Below, piece by piece: positions 17,873 through 26,032 of a DNA stretch of 64,000 nucleotides. The stretch covers positions 1-64,000 of the forward strand of contig JAQUAF010000001.1 in NCBI GenBank assembly GCA_028687435.1, written 5' to 3'. How positions within the stretch are numbered: position 1 is the first letter of the stretch; every line of letters starts with the position of its first letter. The position numbers and the translations under genes were made by a program. Below the pieces are notes generated by a model. It had not been told where the DNA came from, searched no databases, and saw only the letters and a program-made list of their open reading frames with translations. The DNA comes from Verrucomicrobiia bacterium. Its GTDB lineage: Bacteria; Verrucomicrobiota; Verrucomicrobiia; JABWAM01.

Positions 17873-18220
17873 ATGGCTTACTCAACCCGCATAGTGGACA
17901 GTGTTGCCATTCTTGAATTGGATGGCGAGGTGGACCTTTATCATTCCCCGCGGGTTCGCGAGGAAATAGGCAAACTCATCTCCAAAAAAAACCCCACGAT
18001 CCTGATCAATTTTCAAAAAGTCAGCTATATCGACAGTTCCGGACTGGCCACCATCATCGACGCCTTCCAGAAAATGAGGGCTTACAAGGGGCGTCTGGCA
18101 CTGGCCGCCCTGAGCAAGCCAGTCCTCAGTGTTTTCGAAGTGGCTCGATTGAACCAGTATTTCCAAATTTTCGAAAACGAAGGCGCGGCCCTGGGCGCCT
18201 TGACCACCCCAAAGGCTTGA
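17873..18220 (+). CDS. STAS-domain protein (MlaB / anti-sigma-factor-antagonist type)
   Basis: This product of 115 aa is a single STAS domain. It keeps the phosphorylatable motif DSSG at 54-57 (YIDSSGLATII), as in SpoIIAA and RsbV; the second serine is the usual site. Two roles are possible. As in E. coli MlaB, it may be the cytoplasmic subunit that binds the MlaF ATPase. It may also be the RsbV-like substrate of the RsbW-type kinase and RsbU-type phosphatase encoded at the end of the same operon. The adjacency to mlaE (next codon) favours the first role and the conserved serine pair the second. Both may hold. Confidence 0.85.
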   Translation: MAYSTRIVDSVAILELDGEVDLYHSPRVREEIGKLISKKNPTILINFQKVSYIDSSGLATIIDAFQKMRAYKGRLALAALSKPVLSVFEVARLNQYFQIFENEGAALGALTTPKA

Positions 18221-18994
18221 TTGAAAGATTCCATCGACCAATTCCTGCTGCATCTCGGGGATTACACCATCCTGCTGGGGCAGTCTTTTCGCTGTTGCAC
18301 TGTTGACATCTTTCGCAGGCAGGGGCCGCGCATGGCCCATGTTCTGGAGCAGATGAATGAAATCGGCGTCAATTCCATGGGAATTGTCTGTTTGGTGGTC
18401 TTTTTCGTCGGCCTGGTCATCGCCATGCAAACCTCATATGAGATGACCAAGTTCGGCACTGAAATGTACGTGGGCCGGGTCGTCGGGCTTACCATGTTTC
18501 GCGAACTGGGCCCCCTGATCGCCACCATCGTCCTCGGTGGACGCTGCGGCGCAGCCATCGCCGCGGAAATCGGAACCATGAAGGTCAACGAGGAAGTCGA
18601 GGCCCTGCGCGTCATGGGCATCTCCCCCATCCGCTTTCTGGTGGCGCCGCGAATCCTCGCCTTCACCATCATGGCGCCGGTGCTGGCAGTCATCTCCGAT
18701 TATGTCGGCATCATTGGCGGCCTTGTGCTGGCCATCACGGAACTCCACCTGACCTACTGGCAGTTCGTCGAAAACATGATGAGCGGCATGATCGTCAAGG
18801 ACTTTGTGTCGGGCATCGCCAAAAGCGTTGTCTTCGGCTTGCTGGTGGGCAGCATCGCCTGCCACTTTGGTTACCGCACCGAGGGCGGCGCCGATGCCGT
18901 GGGCCGCGCCACCACCATGTCGGTGGTCACTTCCATTGTCATGATCATCGTGTCTGACGCCGCCTTGACCGCCGTCTTTGTCTATATCCTATGA
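18221..18994 (+). CDS. mlaE: MlaE-type lipid ABC transporter permease
   Basis: This product of 257 aa starts at a TTG directly after the TGA of the STAS gene. A later ATG start would remove the amphipathic N-terminal helix that MlaE proteins have. The chain shows the conserved FRELGPLIATIVLGGRCGAA block, then EIGTMKVNEEVEALRVMGISP, both diagnostic of MlaE/TtgB2-like permeases. About five membrane segments are visible. MlaE is the inner-membrane core of the MCE transporter that moves phospholipids between the inner and outer membrane. It overlaps mlaF by 4 nt. Confidence 0.93.
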   Translation: MKDSIDQFLLHLGDYTILLGQSFRCCTVDIFRRQGPRMAHVLEQMNEIGVNSMGIVCLVVFFVGLVIAMQTSYEMTKFGTEMYVGRVVGLTMFRELGPLIATIVLGGRCGAAIAAEIGTMKVNEEVEALRVMGISPIRFLVAPRILAFTIMAPVLAVISDYVGIIGGLVLAITELHLTYWQFVENMMSGMIVKDFVSGIAKSVVFGLLVGSIACHFGYRTEGGADAVGRATTMSVVTSIVMIIVSDAALTAVFVYIL

Positions 18995-19818
18995 GCACCA
19001 CCGCCATATCCAACTCGAATCTTCCGGTGCACATCGAGGTGAAAAACCTGGTGCGCGCGTTTGACGGGCGGCGTGTATTGGACAACATCTCACTCAAGGT
19101 TCACAAAGGCGAAACGATGGTGATCCTGGGCGGAAGCGGCTGCGGCAAAAGCACCCTTCTCCGGCATCTCATCGGATCCCTCAAGCCGGATGCCGGAGAA
19201 ATCTGGCTTTTGGGAAAAGAAATCACCCGCATGCAGGATCAGGAATTTGCCGAAATCCGAAAAAAATTCGGAATGCTTTTCCAGGGCGGCGCTCTCCTCA
19301 ACTCGATGTCCGTGGGCGAAAACGTCGCCCTCCCCCTCGAGGAGCATACCAACCTTTCCCCCGAAATCATCGACATCATGGTCAAAATGAAGACCGGCAT
19401 GGTCGGGCTGACCGGCTTCGAACACCTCATGCCAAGCCAGATTTCCGGGGGCATGAAAAAACGCGTGGCGCTCGCCCGGGCCATCGCCATGGACCCCGAA
19501 ATCATCTTTTTCGACGAACCCACCGCGGGACTGGACCCGGTCATGACCGCCGTGGTCGATCTGCTGATCAACAACCTCTGCAAAAAACTGGGGATCACGG
19601 CCGTGGTCGTCACTCACGATATGGCCAGCGTCAATCGCATCGCCGACCACATCGCCATGATTCACAAGGGCAAGCTCGTCTTCGAGGGGTCCGTACCCCA
19701 GATCCATGCCTCCACAGACCCCCTGGTCCGGCAGTTCATCAATGGCGAGGCCGACGGCCCCATCTCCTTCCAGCAATCCGGCGATGATTATCTCAAATCC
19801 CTTTTTGCCAGCACTTGA
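18991..19818 (+). CDS. mlaF: MlaF-type ABC transporter ATPase
   Basis: This product of 275 aa has Walker A GGSGCGKST at 47-55, the signature ISGGMKKRVALARA and Walker B EIIFFDEP followed by TAGLDP. The methionine-lysine form of the signature (SGGM-K-R) is typical of MlaF/Ttg2A ATPases. It drives the MlaE permease with MlaD and probably binds the STAS protein encoded two genes upstream. Its ATG lies inside the end of mlaE (ATGA overlap). Confidence 0.95.
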   Translation: MSTTAISNSNLPVHIEVKNLVRAFDGRRVLDNISLKVHKGETMVILGGSGCGKSTLLRHLIGSLKPDAGEIWLLGKEITRMQDQEFAEIRKKFGMLFQGGALLNSMSVGENVALPLEEHTNLSPEIIDIMVKMKTGMVGLTGFEHLMPSQISGGMKKRVALARAIAMDPEIIFFDEPTAGLDPVMTAVVDLLINNLCKKLGITAVVVTHDMASVNRIADHIAMIHKGKLVFEGSVPQIHASTDPLVRQFINGEADGPISFQQSGDDYLKSLFAST

Positions 19819-19847
19819 AAAAACAATGATTTGAACCCCATATTCCG

Positions 19848-20687
19848 ATGAAAAAAAACACCTCCAACCACATCAAACGAATCGGCCTCGTCACCGCCAT
19901 CTCCATGGCGCTGTTCGCCGTCATGGTCTTCGCCCTCAGCCGCATCTCAATGCGCCCCCAGCGCGAGATCAAAGTGTACTTCACCTTCATCAACAGCCTG
20001 GAACTCAAGGCGCCCGTCCGTTTTGCCGGAGCGCGTGTGGGATCAGTCAAACGCATTGAGTTGTTGCGCCGGGAACAGCGCGCCGAATGGGCTCAATCCA
20101 AACAACCCCCCTTCGTCTGCATCTATGCCAGCGTTGACCGCGACATCGCCATTCCCAAAAACACCATCGCCATGGTTAACACCATGGGATTCATGGGTGA
20201 AAAATACCTCGAACTCATCCCCCATCCCTCCAGCGACGCCACCGACAAACTGGCTGACAACGATGCTCTCATTGGCATTGATCCCACCCCCATGGACTCC
20301 GTGTTTGCCTCGGCCAAAAAACTCGCCGATGAAATGCAGGTGGCGGCCAAAAACATGAACACCGTCGTCATCGACATGCAGGACCGCCTGCCCGTGCTGA
20401 TCGGGGAATTTGAAAAAACCCTTTCCTCCGCCCAGGGACTGGCTGGCGACGCCCGCGTCCTGACCCACGATCTTCAGTCCATGGTCGATAAAAATCGCGA
20501 AAACCTGGAGAAACTCATCGGCAATGCGCGTCAGATCACCATTTACATGAAGAGCTTTGGCCATGTGCTGGCCACCCGCCCGTGGAAACTCATCTGGGGC
20601 TTTGGCGGCCCCATCCCGGTGGAACCGGAATCCGAGATTTACACTCCTCCTCCACCCAAAACAGATCCCAAAAAAGAATCCAACTAA
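19848..20687 (+). CDS. mlaD: MlaD-type MCE-domain protein
   Basis: This product of 279 aa has one N-terminal membrane anchor (about residues 12-33, GLVTAISMALFAVMVFALSRI). An MCE domain follows (about 38-145, starting IKVYFTFINSLELKAPVRFAGARVGSV), then a helical region likely to form the hydrophobic tunnel of the hexamer. It ends with a Pro-rich tail. MlaD collects or delivers phospholipid in the periplasm for the MlaEF core. No mlaC or mlaA gene is nearby. The gene follows mlaF by 29 nt. Confidence 0.9.
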   Translation: MKKNTSNHIKRIGLVTAISMALFAVMVFALSRISMRPQREIKVYFTFINSLELKAPVRFAGARVGSVKRIELLRREQRAEWAQSKQPPFVCIYASVDRDIAIPKNTIAMVNTMGFMGEKYLELIPHPSSDATDKLADNDALIGIDPTPMDSVFASAKKLADEMQVAAKNMNTVVIDMQDRLPVLIGEFEKTLSSAQGLAGDARVLTHDLQSMVDKNRENLEKLIGNARQITIYMKSFGHVLATRPWKLIWGFGGPIPVEPESEIYTPPPPKTDPKKESN

Positions 20688-20720
20688 CCGGCCTTCGGAA
20701 GCGGCAGCCACGCCATCTTC

Positions 20721-21992
20721 ATGAATGCGGATAATAATTCATCCCTCCAGATGTACCGCGGTTTGTTGCGGGTGAGTTGCGTCATCAATTCCATCCACGA
20801 CTACCGCCAGTTGTTGACATCCCTCCTTGAGATCACCAAGGAGTTTATGAATTGCGAGGCGGGCAGCATCATGCTCTATGACGAAAGCGCCAACGACCTG
20901 GTCTGGCATGTGGCTCTGGGCGAAAAAGCCGATGCGCTCAAAAAACTCGTCCGCCTGAAAATGGGTCAGGGAGTCGCCGGCTGGGTCGCCCAGGAACAGA
21001 AATCCGCCCTGGTGGCCGACGTGGCATCCGATTCCAGATTTTTCCGGGGCGCCGACACCAAAACGGGATTCCAAACCCGCTCCATCGTCTGTGTTCCCCT
21101 TCTGGTCGGGCAAAAATTGGTGGGCGTGCTGCAGGCCCTGAATCCCCGCCACAAAAACCACTTCGACGAACTGGATCTTGAGGTTTTCGAGGCTTATGGA
21201 GCGCTGGCCGCCACCGCCATCGAAAAAACCCGATGGCAGGACGCCATGCTCCAGCGGCAGAAACTGGATCAGGAACTGGAAATCGCCAAGGAAATCCAGG
21301 ACAGGTTTCTGGCCAGATGTTTCACCAACGCCGAGGCTGTTTTCCAACTCGCCTTCCACTACAACGCCGCGTCCCAGATCGGCGGGGATTTCTACGATGT
21401 CCAGGACGTGCAAAACAACCGCCACGCCCTGATCCTCGGCGATGTTTCCGGCAAGGGCGTGCCCGCCTCCCTGCTCATGGCCCAGATCCTCTCGGAATTC
21501 CGGCATTTTGCCCACAACGAGCCCAACCCCGGCATCATCCTCGCCCATCTGAACGAATATCTCTGCCAGCAAAGCACCCGCGGCATGTTCGCCACAGCCT
21601 GGTGCGCCGTTGTTCACCCCGAAGGCTGCAATCTGGTCATGGCCCACGCCAACGCCGGACACCTGCCCCCGATCCGTTTCTCTTCCAACAATTCCCACAT
21701 GATTGAAATGAACTCCGGAATGCCCCTGGGCATCCTGCCGGGAATCACCTATCAACCCCAAAAGCTGCACCTGGCCAGGGGCGAGCTTTTCTGCGCCTAC
21801 ACCGATGGCGTCACCGAAGATCGCAACGCCGGCGGCGAGGAATATGGAAGAAACCGGCTCCAGCAAATCCTGGCCAGCCATTTCCACGATGTCGCAACGG
21901 CCCGGAATGCCCTGCTGCAGTCCCTCGACGAATTTGGCGGCAATGCCCCCCAGCGCGACGACACAACCTTCCTCATCCTCGGCCCCAAATGA
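20721..21992 (+). CDS. GAF-PP2C (RsbU/SpoIIE-type) serine phosphatase
   Basis: This product of 423 aa has a GAF domain (about 20-165; LLEITKEFMNCEAGSIMLYD, RSIVCVPLLVGQKLVGVLQ), a short coiled-coil linker and a SpoIIE-type PP2C domain (about 190-420). Metal-binding acidic residues are in place: Asp223 in GGDFYD, Asp241 in LGDVSGKG, the YTDGVTE block and Asp413/Asp414 in QRDDTTF. RsbU-type enzymes dephosphorylate a STAS protein. The obvious partner is the STAS protein at the head of this operon. The GAF domain probably senses a small ligand. Confidence 0.92.
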   Translation: MNADNNSSLQMYRGLLRVSCVINSIHDYRQLLTSLLEITKEFMNCEAGSIMLYDESANDLVWHVALGEKADALKKLVRLKMGQGVAGWVAQEQKSALVADVASDSRFFRGADTKTGFQTRSIVCVPLLVGQKLVGVLQALNPRHKNHFDELDLEVFEAYGALAATAIEKTRWQDAMLQRQKLDQELEIAKEIQDRFLARCFTNAEAVFQLAFHYNAASQIGGDFYDVQDVQNNRHALILGDVSGKGVPASLLMAQILSEFRHFAHNEPNPGIILAHLNEYLCQQSTRGMFATAWCAVVHPEGCNLVMAHANAGHLPPIRFSSNNSHMIEMNSGMPLGILPGITYQPQKLHLARGELFCAYTDGVTEDRNAGGEEYGRNRLQQILASHFHDVATARNALLQSLDEFGGNAPQRDDTTFLILGPK

Positions 21993-22010
21993 ACAAATGC
22001 TAAATCCGCA

Positions 22011-22427
22011 ATGAAACATCTCTATCATCATGAATGCCACAGTTGCCCCTCCAAAATGGCGGAAATCCGCGCCAAGTTGAGGGAATCGGCCGCCGACTGT
22101 GGATTCGACGAGCAAACCACCCATCATCTGGTTCTCGCCGTGGACGAAGCCTGCACCAATATCATCCGCCATGCCTACGAAGGCAAAACCGACGGACGCA
22201 TCGAGTTGGATCTCTTCTCCGACCATGATTTCTGGGAGGTGCGTCTTAGGGATTACGGCAAGAAATGCCCCCCGGAAAAACTCCGCGGACGCCCCTTGAG
22301 CGAGGTTCGCCCGGGCGGCTTGGGATTGCATTTTATCCGTTTCGCATTCGACGAGGTCATCTTCGACACCAATCAAACCGAGGGAACCTGTCTGCGGTTG
22401 CGCAAAAAAATATCCAAAAAAAAATGA
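22011..22427 (+). CDS. RsbW/SpoIIAB-type serine kinase (HATPase_c)
   Basis: This product of 138 aa has a GHKL ATPase fold: N-box VDEACTNIIRHAY (Glu46, Asn50), a D-x-G block (LRDYGKK) and the G2 block GGLGLHFIR. It is the usual size of an anti-sigma/STAS kinase. The N-terminus carries HHECHSC, a His/Cys group that could bind metal and is not usual for the family. With the phosphatase 18 nt upstream and the STAS protein of the same operon it makes a complete partner-switching set. No sigma factor gene is present, so its target may be the STAS protein alone. Confidence 0.88.
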   Translation: MKHLYHHECHSCPSKMAEIRAKLRESAADCGFDEQTTHHLVLAVDEACTNIIRHAYEGKTDGRIELDLFSDHDFWEVRLRDYGKKCPPEKLRGRPLSEVRPGGLGLHFIRFAFDEVIFDTNQTEGTCLRLRKKISKKK

Positions 22428-22439
22428 CGGCCTGAGCCG
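22428..22439 (+). terminator. weak hairpin after the RsbW-type gene
   Basis: CGGC (22428-22431) pairs with GCCG (22436-22439) over a CTGA loop, and GTTTTA follows. The stem is too short to be sure. Confidence 0.2.
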
Positions 22440-22480
22440 GTTTTATCCGCAAATACGGCATTTTCACCCAAAAAATCGTC

Positions 22481-22509
22481 TTGTCTTTCCCCCTGCGCGG
22501 GCTTAGCGT
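22481..22509 (+). promoter_or_regulatory. candidate promoter of the EF-hand protein gene
   Basis: TTGTCT (22481-22486), 17 bp spacer, TAGCGT (22504-22509). A leader of about 40 nt would precede the ATG at 22554, unlike the leaderless cases elsewhere in the window. Confidence 0.4.
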
Positions 22510-22553
22510 CCCCCCACGATCCTTACAAAACGAAATCAACCCTTATTTATCGC

Positions 22554-23123
22554 ATGAATGCAAAAAAACTTGTCTCCCTTGCGGCAGCCTTGGCTGCCAG
22601 TTTAACCCTTCAACTACAGGCTGCGGACGCCCCCAAACCGGCCTATGGCGGCGGCTCCCTCGAAAGCGAAGCCGCTTTCCGGAAGGAAATGCTCACAAAA
22701 TACGACAAGGATGAAAAAGGCTACCTGAACGTCAGCGAGAAGGAAACCATGCTCCGCGATTTTCTGGCCTACCACCAGAAGTTCATGAGTTTCACGGACG
22801 AAAACAAGGACGGCAATCTCACCAAGGCTGAATTTGCCAAGGCTCGTGGAATCCTGCCCGAGGCAAAAGACGATTATATTGCCAAATACGACAAAAACGG
22901 CGACGGCACTCTTTCCCGGAAGGAATGGGAAAGATTGAACGGCCTTCTGGAAAAGAAAATCCGCGCTTATGTGGACTCTTACGGGCCTTGCGCGGACAAA
23001 TGCGCATGTGAAAAACCCTGCGACAAAACAAAGTGCAAGTGCAAACAATGCGGCACCGACAAGGGTGAGTGTCCCGCGAAAAAATGCGCTTCGAAATGTG
23101 ATTCCTCCTGCGGCAACAAGTAA
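22554..23123 (+). CDS. secreted EF-hand protein with Cys-rich tail
   Basis: This product of 189 aa has a signal peptide (MNAKKLVSLAAALAASLTLQ, cleavage near LQAAD). It has three EF-hand-like loops: 51-62 (DKDEKGYLNVSE), 82-93 (DENKDGNLTKAE) and 113-124 (DKNGDGTLSRKE). The second and third have full Asp/Asn ladders and the final Glu, so calcium binding is likely; the first is also nearly complete. The last ~45 residues hold 11 cysteines (C146 to C186) in CxC and CxxC spacings among Lys residues, suggesting a second metal site or disulfides in the envelope. The combination is unusual. A glycine-zipper lipoprotein gene follows after 21 nt. Confidence 0.8.
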   Translation: MNAKKLVSLAAALAASLTLQLQAADAPKPAYGGGSLESEAAFRKEMLTKYDKDEKGYLNVSEKETMLRDFLAYHQKFMSFTDENKDGNLTKAEFAKARGILPEAKDDYIAKYDKNGDGTLSRKEWERLNGLLEKKIRAYVDSYGPCADKCACEKPCDKTKCKCKQCGTDKGECPAKKCASKCDSSCGNK

Positions 23124-23144
23124 AAACTCAACTTTTTTTCCATC

Positions 23145-23399
23145 ATGAAAACAAAAATCTCCTCTTCACGTCGTCCTTCCCGTTTGGCCACAGCATGCCT
23201 GGCCGCCATTTGCGCATGTTCCCTTGTCGGCTGCACCGCAACCGAGCAAGGCTCGGGCATTGGCGCGGCGGGCGGCGCCCTGATCGGCGGCCTGGCCGGC
23301 GGCTGGAAATGGGCTGCGGTCGGAGCGGGCGCGGGCGCTTTGCTTGGCGCCGCTGGCGGCGCGATCAAAGACAACGCCGACAAAAAAGACTCGAAATAA
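23145..23399 (+). CDS. glycine-zipper lipoprotein
   Basis: This product of 84 aa has a signal peptide ending in lipobox SLVGC (Cys30). A Gly/Ala-rich glycine-zipper pair follows (GSGIGAAGGALIGGLAGGW and AVGAGAGALLGAAGGAI) and then a short Lys/Asp-rich tail. Such small lipoproteins resemble the SlyB/OsmB/YMGG group in the outer membrane. The function in this organism is unknown. It probably shares a transcript with the EF-hand gene and is followed by a strong hairpin with a T-run. Confidence 0.82.
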   Translation: MKTKISSSRRPSRLATACLAAICACSLVGCTATEQGSGIGAAGGALIGGLAGGWKWAAVGAGAGALLGAAGGAIKDNADKKDSK

Positions 23400-23418
23400 G
23401 ACTCTTTTCAGGCGTTTA

Positions 23419-23440
23419 GACTGAAGACTGAAGGCTGAAG
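23419..23440. repeat. dispersed short repeat, ACTGAAGGCTGAAG family
   Basis: Two units of the (G)ACTGAAG motif in tandem (GACTGAAGACTGAAGGCTG plus AAG). Related copies, in both orientations, lie at 29089, 29221, 29963, 37701 and 39261, always between genes. Confidence 0.6.
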
Positions 23441-23476
23441 ATAACAGACAGTATTCAGCGTCCTGTATCCGCAAAG

Positions 23477-23555
23477 GCGGTGCGGAAGCCCCGCCCTCCA
23501 TTGGTTTCATGATGAAATAATTGGAGGGCGGGGCTCCTGCACCGCTCTTTTTTTT
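23477..23555 (+). terminator. long GC-rich inverted repeat with T-run (REP-like terminator)
   Basis: The arms GCGGTGC...AGCCCCGCCCTCCA (23477-23500) and TGGAGGGCGGGGCT...GCACCGC (23522-23545) pair over more than 20 positions with two short mismatches, and eight T follow (23548-23555). It would stop transcription from the EF-hand/lipoprotein pair before mqnC, whose ATG begins at 23561. The long arms and GC content look like a dispersed palindromic element rather than a minimal terminator. Confidence 0.75.
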
Positions 23556-23560
23556 CCCTC

Positions 23561-24679
23561 ATGCGCAAGCCCCTTTCGCATCCATCCCAAGACATCCCTG
23601 CCGGAAAAATCCTCTCCGGCAGGCGGCTGCAGCCGGACGCCGCCCTGCGGCTCTTTCGGGAATGTCCGCTGGAGACGCTGGGTGCCCTGGCTCATGAAAC
23701 AAGGATGCGCAAGACCGCAAGCGCATACAACGGATGCGGCGGAAAAATTGTCACCTACGCGGTGGATCGCAACATCAACTACACCAATGTCTGTTCCGTC
23801 CGTTGCGGTTTCTGCGCCTTTTCACGCGACGAACACTCGCCGGACGCCTATCTGATCGATTTCAAAACCCTGGACGCCAAACTGGCTGAACTGACATCCC
23901 TCGGAGGCACCCAGGTTTTGCTTCAGGGAGGTCATCATCCAAAACTGGGTCTTGATTACTGCCTCAATCTCGTCGGACACATACGCAAAAAATTTCCACA
24001 TCTGAACATCCACGGTTTTTCCGCCCCTGAAATCCATGATCTTTGCCAGAAAACAGGATTACCCTGCCGCGCTGTCCTCTCCCGTTTGAAAGACGCCGGT
24101 TTGGGATCCCTGCCTGGAGGCGGGGCTGAAATCCTTTGCGACCGGGTCCGCCGCCGGCTCTCGCCCAAAAAATGCTCAACCGCCCGCTGGCTGGACATCA
24201 TGCGCGCCGCGCATGAAATCGGCCTGCGCTCCAGCGCCACCATGATGTACGGCCATATCGAAACCCCGGAGGAACGCATCCGGCATCTCGACCGCCTGCG
24301 CCGGTTGCAGGATGAAACCCGCGGTTTCACCGCCTTTATCGCCTGGCCCTTTCAACCGGGCAACACCGTCTTTGACGGAAAAATCGAGCCTTCCGGCGCC
24401 GTCGATTACCTCCGCACACAGGCCCTCAGCCGCCTGTACCTCGACAATTTTGACAACCTGCAAGCCAGTTGGGTCACCCAAGGCCCCCAAATCGGCCAAC
24501 TGGCCCTCCTCTACGGCGCCAACGACCTGGGATCGCTCATGATCGAGGAAAACGTCGTCGCCGCCGCGGGCACCCGCCACCGCATGAACCTCGAGGAAAT
24601 GCGCCGGTTGATCTCCGACCTCGGTTTCAAACCCCGGCAGCGCGACACATGGTACCGGCTGATCTCCAAAGCGCGATAA
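23561..24679 (+). CDS. mqnC: cyclic dehypoxanthinyl futalosine synthase
   Basis: This 372 aa radical SAM enzyme of the futalosine pathway to menaquinone cyclises dehypoxanthinyl futalosine. The [4Fe-4S] cysteines are C78, C82 and C85 in NYTNVCSVRCGFCAF. Other MqnC blocks are QGGHHPKLGLDYC, GLGSLPGGGAEIL and ATMMYGHIETPEERIRHL. MqnE is closely related, but the QGG-HHP and SLPGGGAEIL forms favour MqnC. No other mqn gene is in the window. It is a single-gene unit that begins 5 bp after the strong hairpin terminator, so its promoter must overlap that structure or be weak. Confidence 0.9.
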   Translation: MRKPLSHPSQDIPAGKILSGRRLQPDAALRLFRECPLETLGALAHETRMRKTASAYNGCGGKIVTYAVDRNINYTNVCSVRCGFCAFSRDEHSPDAYLIDFKTLDAKLAELTSLGGTQVLLQGGHHPKLGLDYCLNLVGHIRKKFPHLNIHGFSAPEIHDLCQKTGLPCRAVLSRLKDAGLGSLPGGGAEILCDRVRRRLSPKKCSTARWLDIMRAAHEIGLRSSATMMYGHIETPEERIRHLDRLRRLQDETRGFTAFIAWPFQPGNTVFDGKIEPSGAVDYLRTQALSRLYLDNFDNLQASWVTQGPQIGQLALLYGANDLGSLMIEENVVAAAGTRHRMNLEEMRRLISDLGFKPRQRDTWYRLISKAR

Positions 24680-24758
24680 AATGAAAGTGGCGGGACGCCG
24701 ATTGAAATCCAAAAAACCGGACAGCCAGAGCCGGGACGGCTCTGCCACTTTGTCGCGC
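24671..24758. repeat. nested inverted repeats at the end of mqnC
   Basis: Outer arms GCGCGA (24671-24676) and TCGCGC (24753-24758), middle arms AAGTGGC (24685-24691) and GCCACTT (24744-24750), and an inner perfect hairpin CAGAGCC/GGCTCTG (24726-24744, loop of 5). The mqnC stop codon lies inside the outer arm. It has the look of a REP-like element and may act as terminator. Confidence 0.55.
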
Positions 24759-24783
24759 AATTCTCCAAACCCACAGTGACAGG

Positions 24784-24812
24784 TTGACCGCCGACCACTT
24801 CTCCGGCAGATT
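24784..24812 (+). promoter_or_regulatory. promoter of the DUF362 gene
   Basis: TTGACC (24784-24789), 17 bp spacer, CAGATT (24807-24812), ending 6 bp before the ATG at 24819. Predicted leaderless. Confidence 0.5.
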
Positions 24813-24818
24813 GCGGGC

Positions 24819-26003
24819 ATGCCGGAACCCCTTGTTTCCCTGGAACGTTGCGATCGCTATGATCTGGCCGAGGTCACCTCCGCCGTCAAACGCGCCCTGG
24901 CGCCCTTTGGGGGGATGGCGGCCTTTGTGCGCCCCGGCATGCGCGTGGCCCTCAAGCCCAACCTGATCATGCCGCGCCATCCCGATGAAGCCGCCACAAC
25001 CCATCCGATTCTTGTGGAGGCGGTGGCGCGAATGGCCGTCGAACTCGGCGCCGCAGTCGTGATCGCGGACAGTCCCGGCGGCGCACACTGCGAACGGAAT
25101 TTACGGCGCATCTATGACGGCTGCGGCATGACCGCAGCGGCCGCCCGATCAGGCGCCACCCTCAATTTCGACCTGGGCGAGACAACCGTGCATCTCCCCC
25201 AAGGCGCGCGGCTAAAATCAATGAATGTGCTCAAACCCCTGGCCACCGCCGATCTGGTCATCAATCTGCCCAAACTCAAAAGCCACGGCCAGATGGTTTA
25301 CACCGGCGCCGTCAAAAACCTCTTTGGCGCCATCGCCGGCATCATGAAAGGCGAATACCATCTCCGCCTCGCCAACTACGACCATTTCGCCAACGCCTTG
25401 ATCGATGTCTTTCTGGCCGTCTCCCCGCGCCTGACCATCATGGACGCCATCATGGCCATGGAAGGCGAGGGCCCCACCGCCGGCAAGCCCCGCCCCCTTC
25501 GCTTTCTCATGGCAGGAACCGACGCCTTTGCCATGGATTTGGTTGCCACCGATCTGATCGGACTCAAGCCGGGGGAAGTTCCCATGCTGCGACAGTCGAT
25601 GGTGCGGGAGCTTTGCCCCGCCTCTGTCAAAAACATCCGTCTGGCCGGCGCGGATCCCGCCAGGTTGCGAGTAGCCGACTTTGACCTTCCCGGACGCCGC
25701 CATCTGCAACCCATTGAATTTTTCGACAAAGGCATCCTGCGCTGGGCTGCCAACACCTTTCTGCGTCCGCGACCGGTTGTCAACCGGTCGCTTTGCACCG
25801 GCTGCCGGGATTGCGAACGGCACTGTCCCGCCAAGGTCATCCACTTTGAGGGCAAATATCCGCTTATTGATCTGAAGGGCTGCATCCGCTGCTTCTGCTG
25901 CCAGGAACTCTGCCCGGCCAAAGCCCTGAAGATCGTCCACCCCCCTGGTCACAAATTCATGCGCGATCACGTGGCCCCGATCGCCGCCAAGCTGCTGTCA
26001 TAG
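24819..26003 (+). CDS. DUF362 protein with two [4Fe-4S] ferredoxin motifs
   Basis: This product of 394 aa has a DUF362 domain over about residues 1-300, with typical blocks VALKPNLIMPR, IADSPGGAHCERN, VINLPKLKSHG and GAVKNLFG. The C-terminus carries a double ferredoxin domain: C326-x2-C329-x2-C332-x3-C336-P and C355-x2-C358-x2-C361-x3-C365-P. DUF362 proteins are found in anaerobic and B12- or iron-sulfur-related metabolism, but their reaction is not known. It is a single gene, convergent with the glycosyltransferase gene on the minus strand. Confidence 0.85.
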   Translation: MPEPLVSLERCDRYDLAEVTSAVKRALAPFGGMAAFVRPGMRVALKPNLIMPRHPDEAATTHPILVEAVARMAVELGAAVVIADSPGGAHCERNLRRIYDGCGMTAAAARSGATLNFDLGETTVHLPQGARLKSMNVLKPLATADLVINLPKLKSHGQMVYTGAVKNLFGAIAGIMKGEYHLRLANYDHFANALIDVFLAVSPRLTIMDAIMAMEGEGPTAGKPRPLRFLMAGTDAFAMDLVATDLIGLKPGEVPMLRQSMVRELCPASVKNIRLAGADPARLRVADFDLPGRRHLQPIEFFDKGILRWAANTFLRPRPVVNRSLCTGCRDCERHCPAKVIHFEGKYPLIDLKGCIRCFCCQELCPAKALKIVHPPGHKFMRDHVAPIAAKLLS

Positions 26004-26032
26004 AGCCGGGCAAGAATCAAAAAAATTCCATA

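Noticed and set aside
20739..22376. 545-codon open frame opposite the PP2C and RsbW-type genes
   Set aside because: Antisense shadow. Both plus-strand genes have all catalytic motifs, and this frame has none.
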